Shown: piece by piece, positions 1-8,467 of the stretch
Layout of the letters: every line of letters starts with the position of its first letter
How positions within the stretch are numbered: the stretch's first letter is position 1
Origin: Nocardioides currus
Lineage (GTDB): Bacteria > Actinomycetota > Actinomycetes > Propionibacteriales > Nocardioidaceae
NCBI RefSeq assembly: GCF_003057875.1
Contig: NZ_PYXZ01000003.1
Coordinates: forward strand, 357-64,356
Reading direction: 5' to 3'
DNA: 64,000 nucleotides
The notes under the pieces: generated by a model
Database searches by the model: none
The model's input: only the letters and a program-made list of their open reading frames with translations
What the model was told of the DNA's origin: nothing
Position numbers and translations under genes: made by a program

Positions 1-1512
1 TCGGTGACCGTCGACGCCGTCGACGACCAGGCCGTCGCGAACGACGACGAGCTCACGATCGAGGAGGACGCCGACGCCACCGAGGTCGACGTGCTCGCCA
101 ACGACACCGACGTCGAGGGCGACCCGATCGAGGTCACCGCGGTCGGCGACGCCGAGCACGGCACCGTCACCCTGGTCGACGGCGTGGTCACCTACACGCC
201 CAACGCCAACTACAACGGCACCGACTCCTTCACCTACACCGTGACGGACGGCGCCACCGCCACCGTCGCGGTGACCGTGAACGCCGTGGACGACAAGCCG
301 GTCGCCCACGACGACGAGGTCACCGTCACCGAGGACGACCCGGCCGCCGTGGTCGACGTCCTGGCCAACGACACCGACATCGACGGCGGCCCGAAGCACG
401 TCGCGTCGGTCGGTGCGGCGGCGCACGGCACGGTCACCCTCGTCGACGGCGTGGTCAGCTACCGGCCGAACGCCAACCACGCCGGGTCCGACAGCTTCAC
501 CTACACGGTGAACGGTGGCTCGAGCGCCACGGTCGACATCACCGTCAGCGCGGTCGACGACGCCCCCGTCGCGGTCGCGGACTCCGCCGCCGTCGCCGAG
601 GACGCCAGCGCCACGGCGATCAACGTGCTGGCCAACGACACCGACATCGACGGCGGCCCGAAGGCGATCATGTCGGCCACCAACCCGGCCCACGGCACGG
701 TGGTCATCACCGGTGGAGGATCGGGCCTGACCTACAGGCCCGCGGCCAACTACAACGGGGCCGACAGCTTCACCTACACGCTGAACGGCGGCTCGACCGC
801 CACCGTCAGCATCACGGTGACCGCCGTCGACGACGCCCCGGTCGCGGTCAACGACGCCTACACGGTGTCCGAGGACTCCAACGCCACGACGCTCCCCGTG
901 CTGGCCAACGACGCCGACATCGACGGTGGACCGAAGACGATCACTGCGGTGACCCAGCCGGCCAACGGCACGGTCACCATCACGGGCGGCGGCACCGGCC
1001 TGACCTACAAGCCGGCGACCAACTACTTCACCCCGCTCAACACGCCGAGCACGTTCACCTACACGCTCGACGGCGGCTCCACCGCCACCGTGTCGATGAC
1101 GGTGAGCCCGGTCGCGGACAACGGGGCGTCGAACAACCCGACCATCGAGGTGGGTGCCGAGACCACGGTCTACAAGATCGGCACGGCTCCGGTCGTGATC
1201 GCTCCCAACCTGGCTCTCACGCACCCCGACTGGCCGTCGTTCTCCGGCGCCACCGTTCGCATCCCCGGCACCGCACAGGCGGGTGACGTGATCGGGTTCG
1301 TCAACCAGAACGGCATCGTGGGCAGCTACAGCAACGGCACCCTCACCCTGACGGGTGTCGCGTCGCCTGCGGCCTACCAGGCGGCGCTGCGGACCGTCAC
1401 GTTCAAGGCCACCAGCACCCCGGAGACCTTCCCGATCGTCTTCACGGTGACCGACGGAGCGACCCCGGCGCGCAGCGCGACCGACAACAGGTCGGTTCAG
1501 ATCACCAGCTGA
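1..1512 (+). CDS. Ig/cadherin-like tandem-repeat surface protein, C-terminal part (5' truncated by window edge)
   Basis: The reading frame is open from base 1, so the true start lies upstream. The visible 503 codons hold about four tandem beta-sandwich repeats of roughly 90 residues. Each carries the signature V-L-A-N-D-T-D-x-D-G-G, then H-G-T-V, Y-x-P, and S-F-T-Y-T, and ends in A-V-D-D. This pattern is typical of bacterial Ig-like/cadherin-like (VCBS-type) modules in large adhesins. A different beta-rich domain follows (about residues 375-503). No LPXTG motif or membrane anchor is visible at the C-terminus, so the protein is either secreted or anchored by a part outside the window. The acidic D-x-D-x-D clusters suggest calcium binding (inference). 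Adhesion or biofilm roles are inferred from the family only. Confidence 0.85.
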   Translation, partial: SVTVDAVDDQAVANDDELTIEEDADATEVDVLANDTDVEGDPIEVTAVGDAEHGTVTLVDGVVTYTPNANYNGTDSFTYTVTDGATATVAVTVNAVDDKPVAHDDEVTVTEDDPAAVVDVLANDTDIDGGPKHVASVGAAAHGTVTLVDGVVSYRPNANHAGSDSFTYTVNGGSSATVDITVSAVDDAPVAVADSAAVAEDASATAINVLANDTDIDGGPKAIMSATNPAHGTVVITGGGSGLTYRPAANYNGADSFTYTLNGGSTATVSITVTAVDDAPVAVNDAYTVSEDSNATTLPVLANDADIDGGPKTITAVTQPANGTVTITGGGTGLTYKPATNYFTPLNTPSTFTYTLDGGSTATVSMTVSPVADNGASNNPTIEVGAETTVYKIGTAPVVIAPNLALTHPDWPSFSGATVRIPGTAQAGDVIGFVNQNGIVGSYSNGTLTLTGVASPAAYQAALRTVTFKATSTPETFPIVFTVTDGATPARSATDNRSVQITS

Positions 1513-1530
1513 TCCACTCCCGCAGATCCC

Positions 1531-1568
1531 GCCGCCCGGCACCGCCCCTCGGGGCAGTGCCGGGCGGC
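1531..1568 (+). terminator. Strong hairpin after the Ig-repeat gene
   Basis: A perfect 12-bp stem (1531-1542 with 1557-1568) encloses a further 5-bp GCCCC/GGGGC inner stem with a 2-nt loop. There is no clear T-run, as is common for terminators in GC-rich actinobacteria. It sits 18 bp after the stop codon and 29 bp before the end of the convergent gene, so it may serve both. Confidence 0.65.
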
Positions 1569-1596
1569 GGTGCATTTCCTGCGGGCACGAGATCCG

Positions 1597-2367
1597 TCAG
1601 GACCACCTGACCTGCGCGCTGTCGCGCCAGTCGTCCCAGCCGCGACCGTCGTCGGGTGACGCCTCGTCGCTGCGGTTCCACAGGGTCAGGTAGAGCGCCA
1701 CCGCCGACCCGGTGAGCTCGAGGTCGGCGTCGGGCGTCTCGCCGTCGAACCGGCTCGTCACCGGCGGCGCGGCACTCAGCTCGACCAGCCAGCCGCCGCT
1801 ACCACCCTCGGGGCGTACGGCGATGCGGCGCCCCTCCTCGGACCTCAACCGCGACACGGGGCGCGGCAGGAACCCGGTCAGCAGCTCGTCGATCCCGTCG
1901 AGGGCGACCTCCTCGGTGACCCAGTCGGCATCGGCGGCCACCGGGTGGCGACCCAGGCAGGCGGCCAGCGCGTCGACGGCATGGATGGTGGTCTCGTGGC
2001 ACTGCCGGCGGGCCCAGAACCGGCGCGGTGGCGGGGCGTCGGCGAGGAAGACCAGCGCGTCGAGGTCGTCCGGCGCGGCGCTGATCGCCCCCACCACCTC
2101 GATGGCCCCGTCGCGCAGCCACTCCAGCGGGTCGGGCGCCTCCAGCCCCTCGCGCTGCCAGCGGTCCGGGGCCTGGTCGGCGCCGGTCACGACCGCGGCC
2201 GCCCAGCGGTGCACCATCCCCTGGTGGGCCACCAGGCGGCGTACGGACCAGTCTGGCGTCGTGGGCACCGGCGCCCGGAGCCCGGCCCGGTCGGCGCACC
2301 GCACCAGCGCGACCATCGCCGCGCGCAGGCCCTCCAGGTGCGTGGCGAGGTCGAGGTCGGTGCTCAC
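1597..2367 (-). CDS. Maleylpyruvate isomerase family (DinB-fold, mycothiol-dependent type) enzyme
   Basis: 256 residues from a GTG at 2367; an in-frame GTG at 2397 would add ten residues of poor quality. The N-terminal half is the four-helix DinB/MDMPI domain. W40 and the L-V-A-H-x-G-x-V-H motif (H48, H53) are followed by R-R-x-C-H-E-T-x-I-H-x-x-D (H124, E125, H129, D132), the usual metal-binding set. The C-terminal ~90 residues form the small MDMPI C domain. Family members use mycothiol, the actinobacterial thiol, as cofactor; the exact substrate cannot be told. It converges on the Ig-repeat gene and diverges from ppgK. Confidence 0.8.
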   Translation of the reverse strand: MSTDLDLATHLEGLRAAMVALVRCADRAGLRAPVPTTPDWSVRRLVAHQGMVHRWAAAVVTGADQAPDRWQREGLEAPDPLEWLRDGAIEVVGAISAAPDDLDALVFLADAPPPRRFWARRQCHETTIHAVDALAACLGRHPVAADADWVTEEVALDGIDELLTGFLPRPVSRLRSEEGRRIAVRPEGGSGGWLVELSAAPPVTSRFDGETPDADLELTGSAVALYLTLWNRSDEASPDDGRGWDDWRDSAQVRWS

Positions 2368-2471
2368 CGCACCACGGTGGCAGACGCCGGGGACCACGAC
2401 GAACGAATTTCCTCGTGCCCAGCGGGTGGCCGTGTGGCCGTGCGGGCCGTGCGTCGGGCAGGCTTGTGTCC

Positions 2472-3224
2472 ATGACCACAGAGCACCCGATCGGCATCGA
2501 CTTCGGCGGCACCGGCATCAAGGCCGCGGCCGTGGACCTCAAGGCCGGCGAGTTCGCGAGCGACCGCGAGAAGATCCAGACCCCCAAGCCGGCCACCCCG
2601 GCGGCCGTGGCGGACGTCTTCGCCGAGCTGGTCTCGCGGTTCCCCTCGTCGGACTCGCCGATCGGCGTCACGGTCCCGGCCGTCGTACGCCACGGGGTGG
2701 TCCACTCGGCCGCCAACATCGACCCGTCGTGGATCGGTGCCGACGCCGACGCGATCTTCACCGCCGCCCTCGACCGCGAGGTGCACGTCGTCAACGACGC
2801 GGACGCCGCCGGGCTGGCCGAGGTCGAGTACGGCGCCGCCAAGGGCCAGCGCGGGCTGGTCATCGTCACCACCCTCGGCACCGGCATCGGCTCCGCGCTC
2901 ATCCACGACGGCGTGCTGGTGCCCAACTCCGAGCTCGGCCACCTCGAGATCGAGGGCCACGACGCGGAGTCGCGCGCGGCCAACAGCGTGCGCGAGAACG
3001 AGGGGCTGTCCTACCCCGTCTGGGCCGAGCGCCTCACCACCTACTACCGCACCGTCGAGCGCCTCTTCTCCCCCGACCTGATCGTCGTGGGTGGTGGCGT
3101 CAGCAAGTCCAGCGACCAGTTCCTGCCGCTGATCGACATCGAGACGCCGATCGTGCCCGCGCAGCTGCGCAACAAGGCCGGCATCATCGGCGCGGCGCTG
3201 GTCTCCTCGCGCGCGGGCTCCTGA
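2472..3224 (+). CDS. ppgK: Polyphosphate--glucose phosphotransferase (polyphosphate glucokinase, ROK family)
   Basis: 250 residues from ATG 2472. It phosphorylates glucose using inorganic polyphosphate (and usually ATP), feeding glycolysis in the cytosol. The ROK phosphate-1 loop I-G-I-D-F-G-G-T-G-I-K is at residues 7-17, the T-L-G-T-G-I-G phosphate-2 loop near 133-139, and the S-E-L-G-H-L-E sugar-binding segment near 152-158. Length matches actinobacterial PpgK (about 250 residues), which distinguishes it from longer NagC/GlcK proteins. It is monocistronic; the stop codon lies inside a palindrome that may end transcription. Confidence 0.92.
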   Translation: MTTEHPIGIDFGGTGIKAAAVDLKAGEFASDREKIQTPKPATPAAVADVFAELVSRFPSSDSPIGVTVPAVVRHGVVHSAANIDPSWIGADADAIFTAALDREVHVVNDADAAGLAEVEYGAAKGQRGLVIVTTLGTGIGSALIHDGVLVPNSELGHLEIEGHDAESRAANSVRENEGLSYPVWAERLTTYYRTVERLFSPDLIVVGGGVSKSSDQFLPLIDIETPIVPAQLRNKAGIIGAALVSSRAGS

Positions 3225-3237
3225 CCGGTCCGGTCAG
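3221..3237. terminator. Palindrome spanning the ppgK stop codon
   Basis: CTGACCGG-t-CCGGTCAG is a perfect 8-bp inverted repeat with a 1-nt centre; the TGA stop of ppgK is inside the left arm. The facing gene ends 10 bp further on. This could be a compact bidirectional terminator, though the 1-nt loop would force opening of the central pairs. Confidence 0.45.
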
Positions 3238-3246
3238 CCCTGCCAC

Positions 3247-3483
3247 CTAGCCCTGGCGAGCCGGGAACAGTCGCTCGCGCAGCGAGGCCCGACGCTGGCG
3301 CGGGATGGCGACGGGCGGCACCTCCCACCAGTCCATGCCGACGTGGCCGGCGCGGTTGAAGCCCTCGCGGAACATGTAGTGGCTGCCGCACGAGCACACC
3401 CACCGCGTGTCGACGGGATAGTCCGCGTCGCGCACCGGCGCGTTCGGCTGCTCGAGGCAGACGTGGAGCCCTCGACCTGTCAT
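3247..3483 (-). CDS. Small hypothetical protein with a C-x-C-G motif
   Basis: 78 residues from ATG 3483, preceded by an AGGGGGAC ribosome-binding site. I do not recognise a named family. The middle contains W-V-C-S-C-G-S-H-Y-M-F-R-E-G-F, reminiscent of a half zinc-ribbon, with another Cys near residue 9. The end carries W-W-E-V-P-x-x-x-I-P-x-x-R-x-A-x-x-x-x-L-F, which closely resembles the C-terminus of the acyltransferase at 26725-27738. It converges with ppgK. The upstream 123 bp to the MFS gene show no other gene. Confidence 0.6.
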   Translation of the reverse strand: MTGRGLHVCLEQPNAPVRDADYPVDTRWVCSCGSHYMFREGFNRAGHVGMDWWEVPPVAIPRQRRASLRERLFPARQG

Positions 3484-3606
3484 TGCCCGTCCCCCTCGCG
3501 CCGGTGACACCACCCGATCGAAGCACGGTAGGAAACCGATGACCGGTCGACCCCGCCCGCGCGGGAACATCGCCACATTTGAGGACGGGAGGGGCGCAAC
3601 GCTGCC

Positions 3607-5172
3607 TCAGGCCGCGACCGGCTCGTGCCGGACGTCCTCACCGGCGACGGGCGCCGACCGCTCGCCCAGCACCCGCCGGGTGGCGACCGCCATCACGACC
3701 AGCGCGAGCCCGCCGAGCACCCCGACGACGTTGTAGCCGTCGGTGAAGGCCGACTGGGCGGCGTACGCGACCTGGGCCGCGAGGTCCGGCGTCTGCGCGG
3801 CCGCGGCCGGCGCCGAGCTGACGCCCTGCGTGGCGATCTCGACGGAGGCGCGACTGGTGCCGGCGGGCAGGGCACCCGGCAGCAGCGCGCGGTAGATGAC
3901 CGTGACGAGCGTGCCGAGGGTCGCGACGCCCATCGCGACGCCGAGCTCGCCGCAGGTCTCCATCAGGGACGCGGCCGATCCCGCACGCTCGGGCGGCGTC
4001 GCCCCCATCACGAGGTTCATCACCAGCGACATCGGCACGCTGACCCCGCCGGCCGCGAGCACCATGGCGACCAGGTGCAGGACCAGCGAGTCGGTGTCGA
4101 GCAGGCCGAGCAGCAGGAGGCCGGAGCCGGCGACGACGAGGCCGCCGGTCACGAGGCCGACCGTGTCGAGACGGCGGTCGAGGCGGGGCGCGAGCAGGGT
4201 GCCGGCGAGCATGACGAGGTTCTGCGGGACCAGCCACGCGCCGACCTGCAGCGGGGAGAGACCGACGACGCTCTGCAGGTAGATCGCCGCGGCGTACGAC
4301 ACCCCGGCCATGACGACGCCGGTCACGAGGAAGGTGGCGAGGCCGACGGTGAAGCGGCGGTCCTCGAAGAGCGCCAGGTCGACGAGCGGGTCCTCGATGC
4401 GCCGCTGCCGGCGGACGAAGGCCGTGCCGGCGACGGCGGCGACGAGCAGGCCCACGAGGGCGCTGGTGACGTGCTCACCGCGAGCGAGCTCCTTGAGTCC
4501 GTAGACGCCCGGCAGGATCGTGACGAGCGACAGCACCACCGACGCGGCGTCCGGCAGGGCGTGAGCGCCGCTGCGGGGCGAGTCGGGCAGCAGCCGCGGC
4601 GCCACCAGGACGAGCAGCACCATCACCGGCACGCCGACCAGGAAGGCCGAGCCCCACCAGAACCGTTCCAGCAGCGCGCCGCCCACGATGGGGCCGGCCG
4701 TCATGCCGCCCATGAAGCACGCGAGCCAGATGCTGATCGCCTGCCCCATCTGCTCGGGCCGGGCGAACATGTGGCGGATCAGCGCCATCGTGCTCGGCAT
4801 CAGGGTCGCGCCGGAGACGCCGAGGAGGGCGCGAGCGGCGATCAGCATCTCGGGGGTCTGGGCGTACGCCGCCAGCACCGACGTCGCCCCGAAGGCCACC
4901 CCACCGACGAGCAGCAGGCGTCGGCTGCCGATGCGGTCGGCCAGCCCGCCCATCGTGACGAGCAGGCCGGCGAGCAGGAAGGAGTAGATGTCGAGGATCC
5001 ACAGCTGCTCGGTGCTGCTCGCGCCGAGCTCGCGGCTGAGGGTCGGCAGGGCGACGTACAGGACGCTCACGTCGATCGAGATCAGCAGGGTCGGCAGCGT
5101 CAGCACGGCCAGGCCGATCCACTCGCGCCTGGTCGCTGCCGGTGCCTCGGGGGTCTGGGCGGTGAAGCTCAT
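3607..5172 (-). CDS. MFS drug:H+ antiporter, DHA2 (14-TM, EmrB/QacA/SmvA-like)
   Basis: 521 residues from ATG 5172, which has a GGAGG Shine-Dalgarno site; a longer in-frame start at 5214 is not needed. About 14 hydrophobic helices fit the DHA2 family. Motif A appears as G-G-L-A-D-R-I-G-S-R-R in loop 2-3, and there is an acidic residue in TM1 (I-S-I-D-V-S-V). Likely an inner-membrane exporter of cationic or hydrophobic toxic compounds. It lies 81 bp downstream of a MarR-family regulator on the same strand, and an inverted repeat in that gap suggests local control. The substrate is unknown. Confidence 0.88.
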   Translation of the reverse strand: MSFTAQTPEAPAATRREWIGLAVLTLPTLLISIDVSVLYVALPTLSRELGASSTEQLWILDIYSFLLAGLLVTMGGLADRIGSRRLLLVGGVAFGATSVLAAYAQTPEMLIAARALLGVSGATLMPSTMALIRHMFARPEQMGQAISIWLACFMGGMTAGPIVGGALLERFWWGSAFLVGVPVMVLLVLVAPRLLPDSPRSGAHALPDAASVVLSLVTILPGVYGLKELARGEHVTSALVGLLVAAVAGTAFVRRQRRIEDPLVDLALFEDRRFTVGLATFLVTGVVMAGVSYAAAIYLQSVVGLSPLQVGAWLVPQNLVMLAGTLLAPRLDRRLDTVGLVTGGLVVAGSGLLLLGLLDTDSLVLHLVAMVLAAGGVSVPMSLVMNLVMGATPPERAGSAASLMETCGELGVAMGVATLGTLVTVIYRALLPGALPAGTSRASVEIATQGVSSAPAAAAQTPDLAAQVAYAAQSAFTDGYNVVGVLGGLALVVMAVATRRVLGERSAPVAGEDVRHEPVAA

Positions 5173-5187
5173 GGGTCGTTCCTCCGG

Positions 5188-5218
5188 GTTCGTGGATGCC
5201 GTCACCCACTCCACGAAC
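5188..5218 (-). promoter_or_regulatory. Inverted repeat just upstream of the MFS exporter start
   Basis: Perfect 9-bp arms GTTCGTGGA (5188-5196) and TCCACGAAC (5210-5218) are separated by 13 bp. The element lies right before the GGAGG ribosome-binding site of the MFS gene and inside the marR-MFS gap. It could be an operator for the MarR protein or an mRNA hairpin that affects translation; the sequence alone does not decide. Confidence 0.5.
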
Positions 5219-5253
5219 GGGGAGGGCCGATCTCGACATCGCCCCCACGACTT

Positions 5254-5730
5254 TCAGGAGCCGGTGACCTCCCGGAAGGCCTCGGTGGCGCCGCGGAGGT
5301 AGCGCTCGACGACGGCGCGCTCGGCCTCGTCGAAGCCCTCGTCGAGCTCGCGGAGCCGCCGGAACATCGGCAGCAGCCGCTGCAGCACCTCTTCTCGTCC
5401 CGAGGGGGTCACGAGCACCTGCGTACGGCGCCGGTCGAGCTCGTGCGGGGCGCGGGTGACGTGCCCGTGGCTGGCGAGGCGGTCGACGATGCCGGTGCTC
5501 GCGGCGGTGGTGACGTTGAGCAGGCGCGCCAGCTCGGCCGGACCGAGGGGCTCGCGGACGAGGTGCTCGAGTGCGGTCAGCTCGGACTCGCTGAGACCGG
5601 CCTGACGAGCCACGACCCCGCGCACCCGCGAGGCCACATCGGTGCACTCGCGCAGCGCGTCGAGGCTCCCGGTCTGCCGCCAGGAGGCGGCGAACGCGGT
5701 GGCGGGACCGGATTCTTCGGTGTCGGACAT
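5254..5730 (-). CDS. MarR-family transcriptional regulator
   Basis: 158 residues, ATG 5730. Winged-helix core: L-S-E-S-E-L-T-A-L-E-H-L, then the recognition region L-A-R-L-L-N-V-T-T-A-A-S-T-G-I-V-D-R-L and the wing D-R-R-R-T-Q-V-L-V-T-P-S-G-R. Flanking helices would form the dimer interface. It is divergent from the MMPL exporter (39 bp between start codons) and cotranscribed with the MFS exporter, so it probably represses both. The short AT-rich divergent spacer holds a palindrome that is a plausible operator. Confidence 0.88.
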   Translation of the reverse strand: MSDTEESGPATAFAASWRQTGSLDALRECTDVASRVRGVVARQAGLSESELTALEHLVREPLGPAELARLLNVTTAASTGIVDRLASHGHVTRAPHELDRRRTQVLVTPSGREEVLQRLLPMFRRLRELDEGFDEAERAVVERYLRGATEAFREVTGS

Positions 5731-5740
5731 TTTACTTCAC

Positions 5741-5759
5741 CAACTTAGCGACTAAGGTG
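5741..5759. promoter_or_regulatory. Putative MarR operator between the regulator and the MMPL gene
   Basis: The spacer contains CTTAG-CGA-CTAAG (5744-5756) with further pairing outward (CA...TG). This is an AT-rich palindrome in a very GC-rich genome, placed between two divergent starts 39 bp apart. Position and symmetry fit a MarR dimer site that would cover both promoters. Confidence 0.6.
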
Positions 5760-5769
5760 TCTAACTATT

Positions 5770-7803
5770 ATGGCACCGAACACCACCATCTCACCGCTCC
5801 TGCGCCCACGACTCGCCTGGCTGGTCGCCCTGCTCCCCCTTCTGCTGGCCGGTGCGCTGATCGCCGGGCTCGGGGAGGGTGAGCGCGACCGCACCAGCCT
5901 CGACAGCCTCCCCGCCGGGTTCGACAGCACCCAGGGCACCGAGCTGCGGGACGCGCTGCCCGACGAGGGCGCCGCCACCGCCGTCGTGCTCTGGACCAGC
6001 GACGAGGGCACGCTCGGCCGGGACGCGATCACGGACCTCGGCCGCCAGGCCGACCAGCTCGGCGCCGTACCCGCCGGGCCGGACGGCCCCGTGGTCGTGG
6101 CGAAGGACGGCACGGCCGCCATCGCGATCGTGCCCGTGGAGTCGAGCTCCGCCACGCAGAACGCCGACAAGGTCACCGAGCTGCGTGACCAGCTCGACGG
6201 CGACGACCCCGACGGCGTGACGAGCCAGGTCACCGGTCCGGCCGCCGTCGAGGCCGACCTCGCCGCGGTCTTCGACGGCGCCGACACCAACCTGCTGCTG
6301 ACCACGGCCGGCGTGGTCGCGTTGCTGCTGCTGCTGACCTACCGCAGCCCCGTGCTCTGGCTGATCCCCCTGACGGTCGTCGGCGTCGCCGACCGGCTGG
6401 CCGCCGTGCTCGCCACCCAGTCGCTCGCCCTCGTCGACATTGCCTGGGACGAGTCGACGGTCGGCATCCTGTCCGTGCTCGTCTTCGGTGCCGGCACCGA
6501 CTACGCCCTGCTCCTCATCTCCCGCTACCGCGACGAGCTGCGGGCGCACGAGTCGCGGCACGTCGCGATGAGCGTCGCCGTGCGGCGTACGGCGGAAGCG
6601 GTCCTGTCCAGCGCGACCACCGTCGTCCTGGGACTGCTGACGCTGCTGCTGTCCGTCGTGCCGACGACGCGCGGCCTGGGCCTGGCGTGCGCGATCGGGA
6701 TCGTGGTGGCGGCGGCCTTCGTGCTGCTCGTGCTGCCGGCGGCGCTCGTGCTCTTCGGGCGCTGGGTGTTCTGGCCGCGGGTGCCGCACGTCGGCGAGGC
6801 CGCGCTGGTCGACACCGACTCGTTCTGGCACAAGGTCGGCGCCCGGGTCGAGCGTCGTCCGGCGGCCTTCGTGGCCGGGACCGTCGTCGTCCTCGCGGTG
6901 ATGGCGATCGGCGTCTTCCGCATCGACACCGGCCTCGACCAGTCGGAGCAGTTCCTCGTCGAGCCCGAGGCGATCGCGGCGTCGAACCGGCTGGCCGAGT
7001 CGTTCCCGGCCGGCGTCTCCGACCCGGCGCAGGTGCTGACGCGGGCCGACGGCGAGAAGGTGCTGGCTGCCGTCGAGAAGACCGACGGCGTCGAGAGCGC
7101 GAGCATCACCCAGCAGGGCGACGGCATCACGCAGGTCGACGCCGTGCTCTCGGCCGGGTCGGGCACGGACGAGGCTCGCAGCACCGTCGAGGCGTTGCGT
7201 ACGTCGCTGGAGTCGTTCGACGACACCCACGTCACCGGCACGGAGGCCAGCGCGCTCGACGAGGGTGACGGCGCCGCCCGCGACCGGTTGCTGATCCTGC
7301 CCCTGATCCTGGCCCTGGTGCTCGGCGCGCTCTTCGTCCTGCTGCGCGCCGTCGTGGCGCCGCTGCTGCTGGTGGCGACCGTGCTGGCGACGTACGCCGC
7401 GAGCATGGGCGTGGCCTGGTGGGTCTTCACCGGACCGCTCGGCTTCTCGGCCCTCGACTCCGGCGTGCCGCTGCTGGCGTTCCTGTTCCTGGTCGCGCTC
7501 GGCGTCGACTACAACATCTTCCTCGTCACCCGGGCCCGCGAGGAGGCCGCCGAGCACGGGTCACGCGGCGGCATGCTGCGCGCGCTGACGGCCACCGGCG
7601 GGGTGATCACCAGTGCGGGGATCCTGCTCGCGGCCGTCTTCGCCGTGCTCGGCGTGCTGCCGCTGGTCGTGCTCGCGCAGCTCGGCACGATCATCTGCAT
7701 CGGCGTGCTGCTCGACACGCTCGTCGTGCGGACCGTGCTCGTCCCGGCGCTGGCGTTCGTCCTCGGTGACCGGTTCTGGTGGCCGCGTCGGGTGTCGGGG
7801 TAG
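5770..7803 (+). CDS. MMPL/RND-superfamily membrane exporter
   Basis: 677 residues, about 12 transmembrane helices in two repeated halves. TM1 is at residues 14-34. A soluble loop (about 35-170) is followed by TM2-6, with the family motif G-A-G-T-D-Y-A-L-L-L-I-S-R-Y-R-D-E near residues 238-254. The second half repeats this with A-L-G-V-D-Y-N-I-F-L-V-T-R-A. MMPL proteins export lipids, siderophores or drugs using the proton gradient. Pairing with a divergent MarR and a DHA2 pump suggests a toxic-compound response locus (inference). The substrate is unknown. Confidence 0.87.
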   Translation: MAPNTTISPLLRPRLAWLVALLPLLLAGALIAGLGEGERDRTSLDSLPAGFDSTQGTELRDALPDEGAATAVVLWTSDEGTLGRDAITDLGRQADQLGAVPAGPDGPVVVAKDGTAAIAIVPVESSSATQNADKVTELRDQLDGDDPDGVTSQVTGPAAVEADLAAVFDGADTNLLLTTAGVVALLLLLTYRSPVLWLIPLTVVGVADRLAAVLATQSLALVDIAWDESTVGILSVLVFGAGTDYALLLISRYRDELRAHESRHVAMSVAVRRTAEAVLSSATTVVLGLLTLLLSVVPTTRGLGLACAIGIVVAAAFVLLVLPAALVLFGRWVFWPRVPHVGEAALVDTDSFWHKVGARVERRPAAFVAGTVVVLAVMAIGVFRIDTGLDQSEQFLVEPEAIAASNRLAESFPAGVSDPAQVLTRADGEKVLAAVEKTDGVESASITQQGDGITQVDAVLSAGSGTDEARSTVEALRTSLESFDDTHVTGTEASALDEGDGAARDRLLILPLILALVLGALFVLLRAVVAPLLLVATVLATYAASMGVAWWVFTGPLGFSALDSGVPLLAFLFLVALGVDYNIFLVTRAREEAAEHGSRGGMLRALTATGGVITSAGILLAAVFAVLGVLPLVVLAQLGTIICIGVLLDTLVVRTVLVPALAFVLGDRFWWPRRVSG

Positions 7804-7820
7804 GTCGTCCCGTGCCTCTT

Positions 7821-7902
7821 CGGTTTCCCCGGCTAGCCGGGGAAACCCCGACTTAACGGGGCATGCAAACACCTGGAAGTTCACAACTCGCTCACGAAGT
7901 CG
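7821..7902 (-). repeat. 82-bp palindromic repeat, copy 1
   Basis: Begins with a perfect 26-bp palindrome (7822-7847, core CCCCGGCTAGCCGGGG) and ends in CTCACGAAGTCG. A second copy of identical length lies at 8468-8549 in the same orientation. The last three codons and stop of the gene at 7892-8401 lie inside this copy. Relative to the minus-strand genes, each copy begins at the gene's 3' end and finishes with the strong hairpin. Confidence 0.85.
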
Positions 7903-8401
7903 GGGCCTCGGAGCTCGGGGCAAAGTAGGCCGCGGAGGCCGGGAGGACGAGGAGTACGGCGCTCGCCAACCCGGCGGCGACCATGGTCCAGGCGACCACG
8001 GCCACCGCGGGCGCGCTGCCCACCGTCACGATCGGGACCGCGAGGACCGCCCCGCCCGCCGCGGTGAGGGCCAGGATCCTCGCCCACCCGCGGCCGCCGG
8101 GCGCGGCGACGGCAACGACGAGCCAGAGCACGATGACCGCGACGGCGAGGGCGACCAGCCCGGCGTGGACGAGCCAGGCGAACAGGTCGAGATTGGTCAT
8201 CGGCCCCGGGTCAGCGTCCGCCGCCCTCGCAAGGACACGGTCCCACTCCTCCTGCGACACGCCGCGGGGTCGTGCCGGCGGCGGTGGCGTGGTGCCCCGC
8301 GTGACCGGCGCGAGGTCCATGACGGTCCAGAGCAGGGCCGTCAGCCCGGCTGCCATGGCCGCGAGGATCGCGCCGGCGGTGACGGAGGGAGGTCGGGTCA
8401 C
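7892..8401 (-). CDS. Hypothetical membrane protein, about four TM segments
   Basis: 169 residues from GTG 8401; no strong ribosome-binding site is seen. Hydrophobic segments are near residues 8-28, 75-97, 106-125 and 132-155. A short loop of about 45 residues after the first segment carries R-G-V-S-Q-E-E-W-D-R-V. I do not recognise a family. The gene is bracketed by the two 82-bp repeats, and its final codons (Thr-Ser-stop) are supplied by copy 1. That hints the original C-terminus may have been altered when the repeat arrived. It converges with the MMPL gene. Confidence 0.6.
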   Translation of the reverse strand: MTRPPSVTAGAILAAMAAGLTALLWTVMDLAPVTRGTTPPPPARPRGVSQEEWDRVLARAADADPGPMTNLDLFAWLVHAGLVALAVAVIVLWLVVAVAAPGGRGWARILALTAAGGAVLAVPIVTVGSAPAVAVVAWTMVAAGLASAVLLVLPASAAYFAPSSEAPTS

Positions 8402-8467
8402 GCCGCGACCCTAGTCAGACCGGCGCGGGTCGTGGTCCGCCTTCACGACGTCTCCGCAACCCCTCCA

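Noticed and set aside
4..1100. CRISPR-like tandem repeats
   Set aside because: The periodicity of about 270-290 bp is in-frame protein repeats (Ig/cadherin modules), with no constant short repeat and unique spacers.
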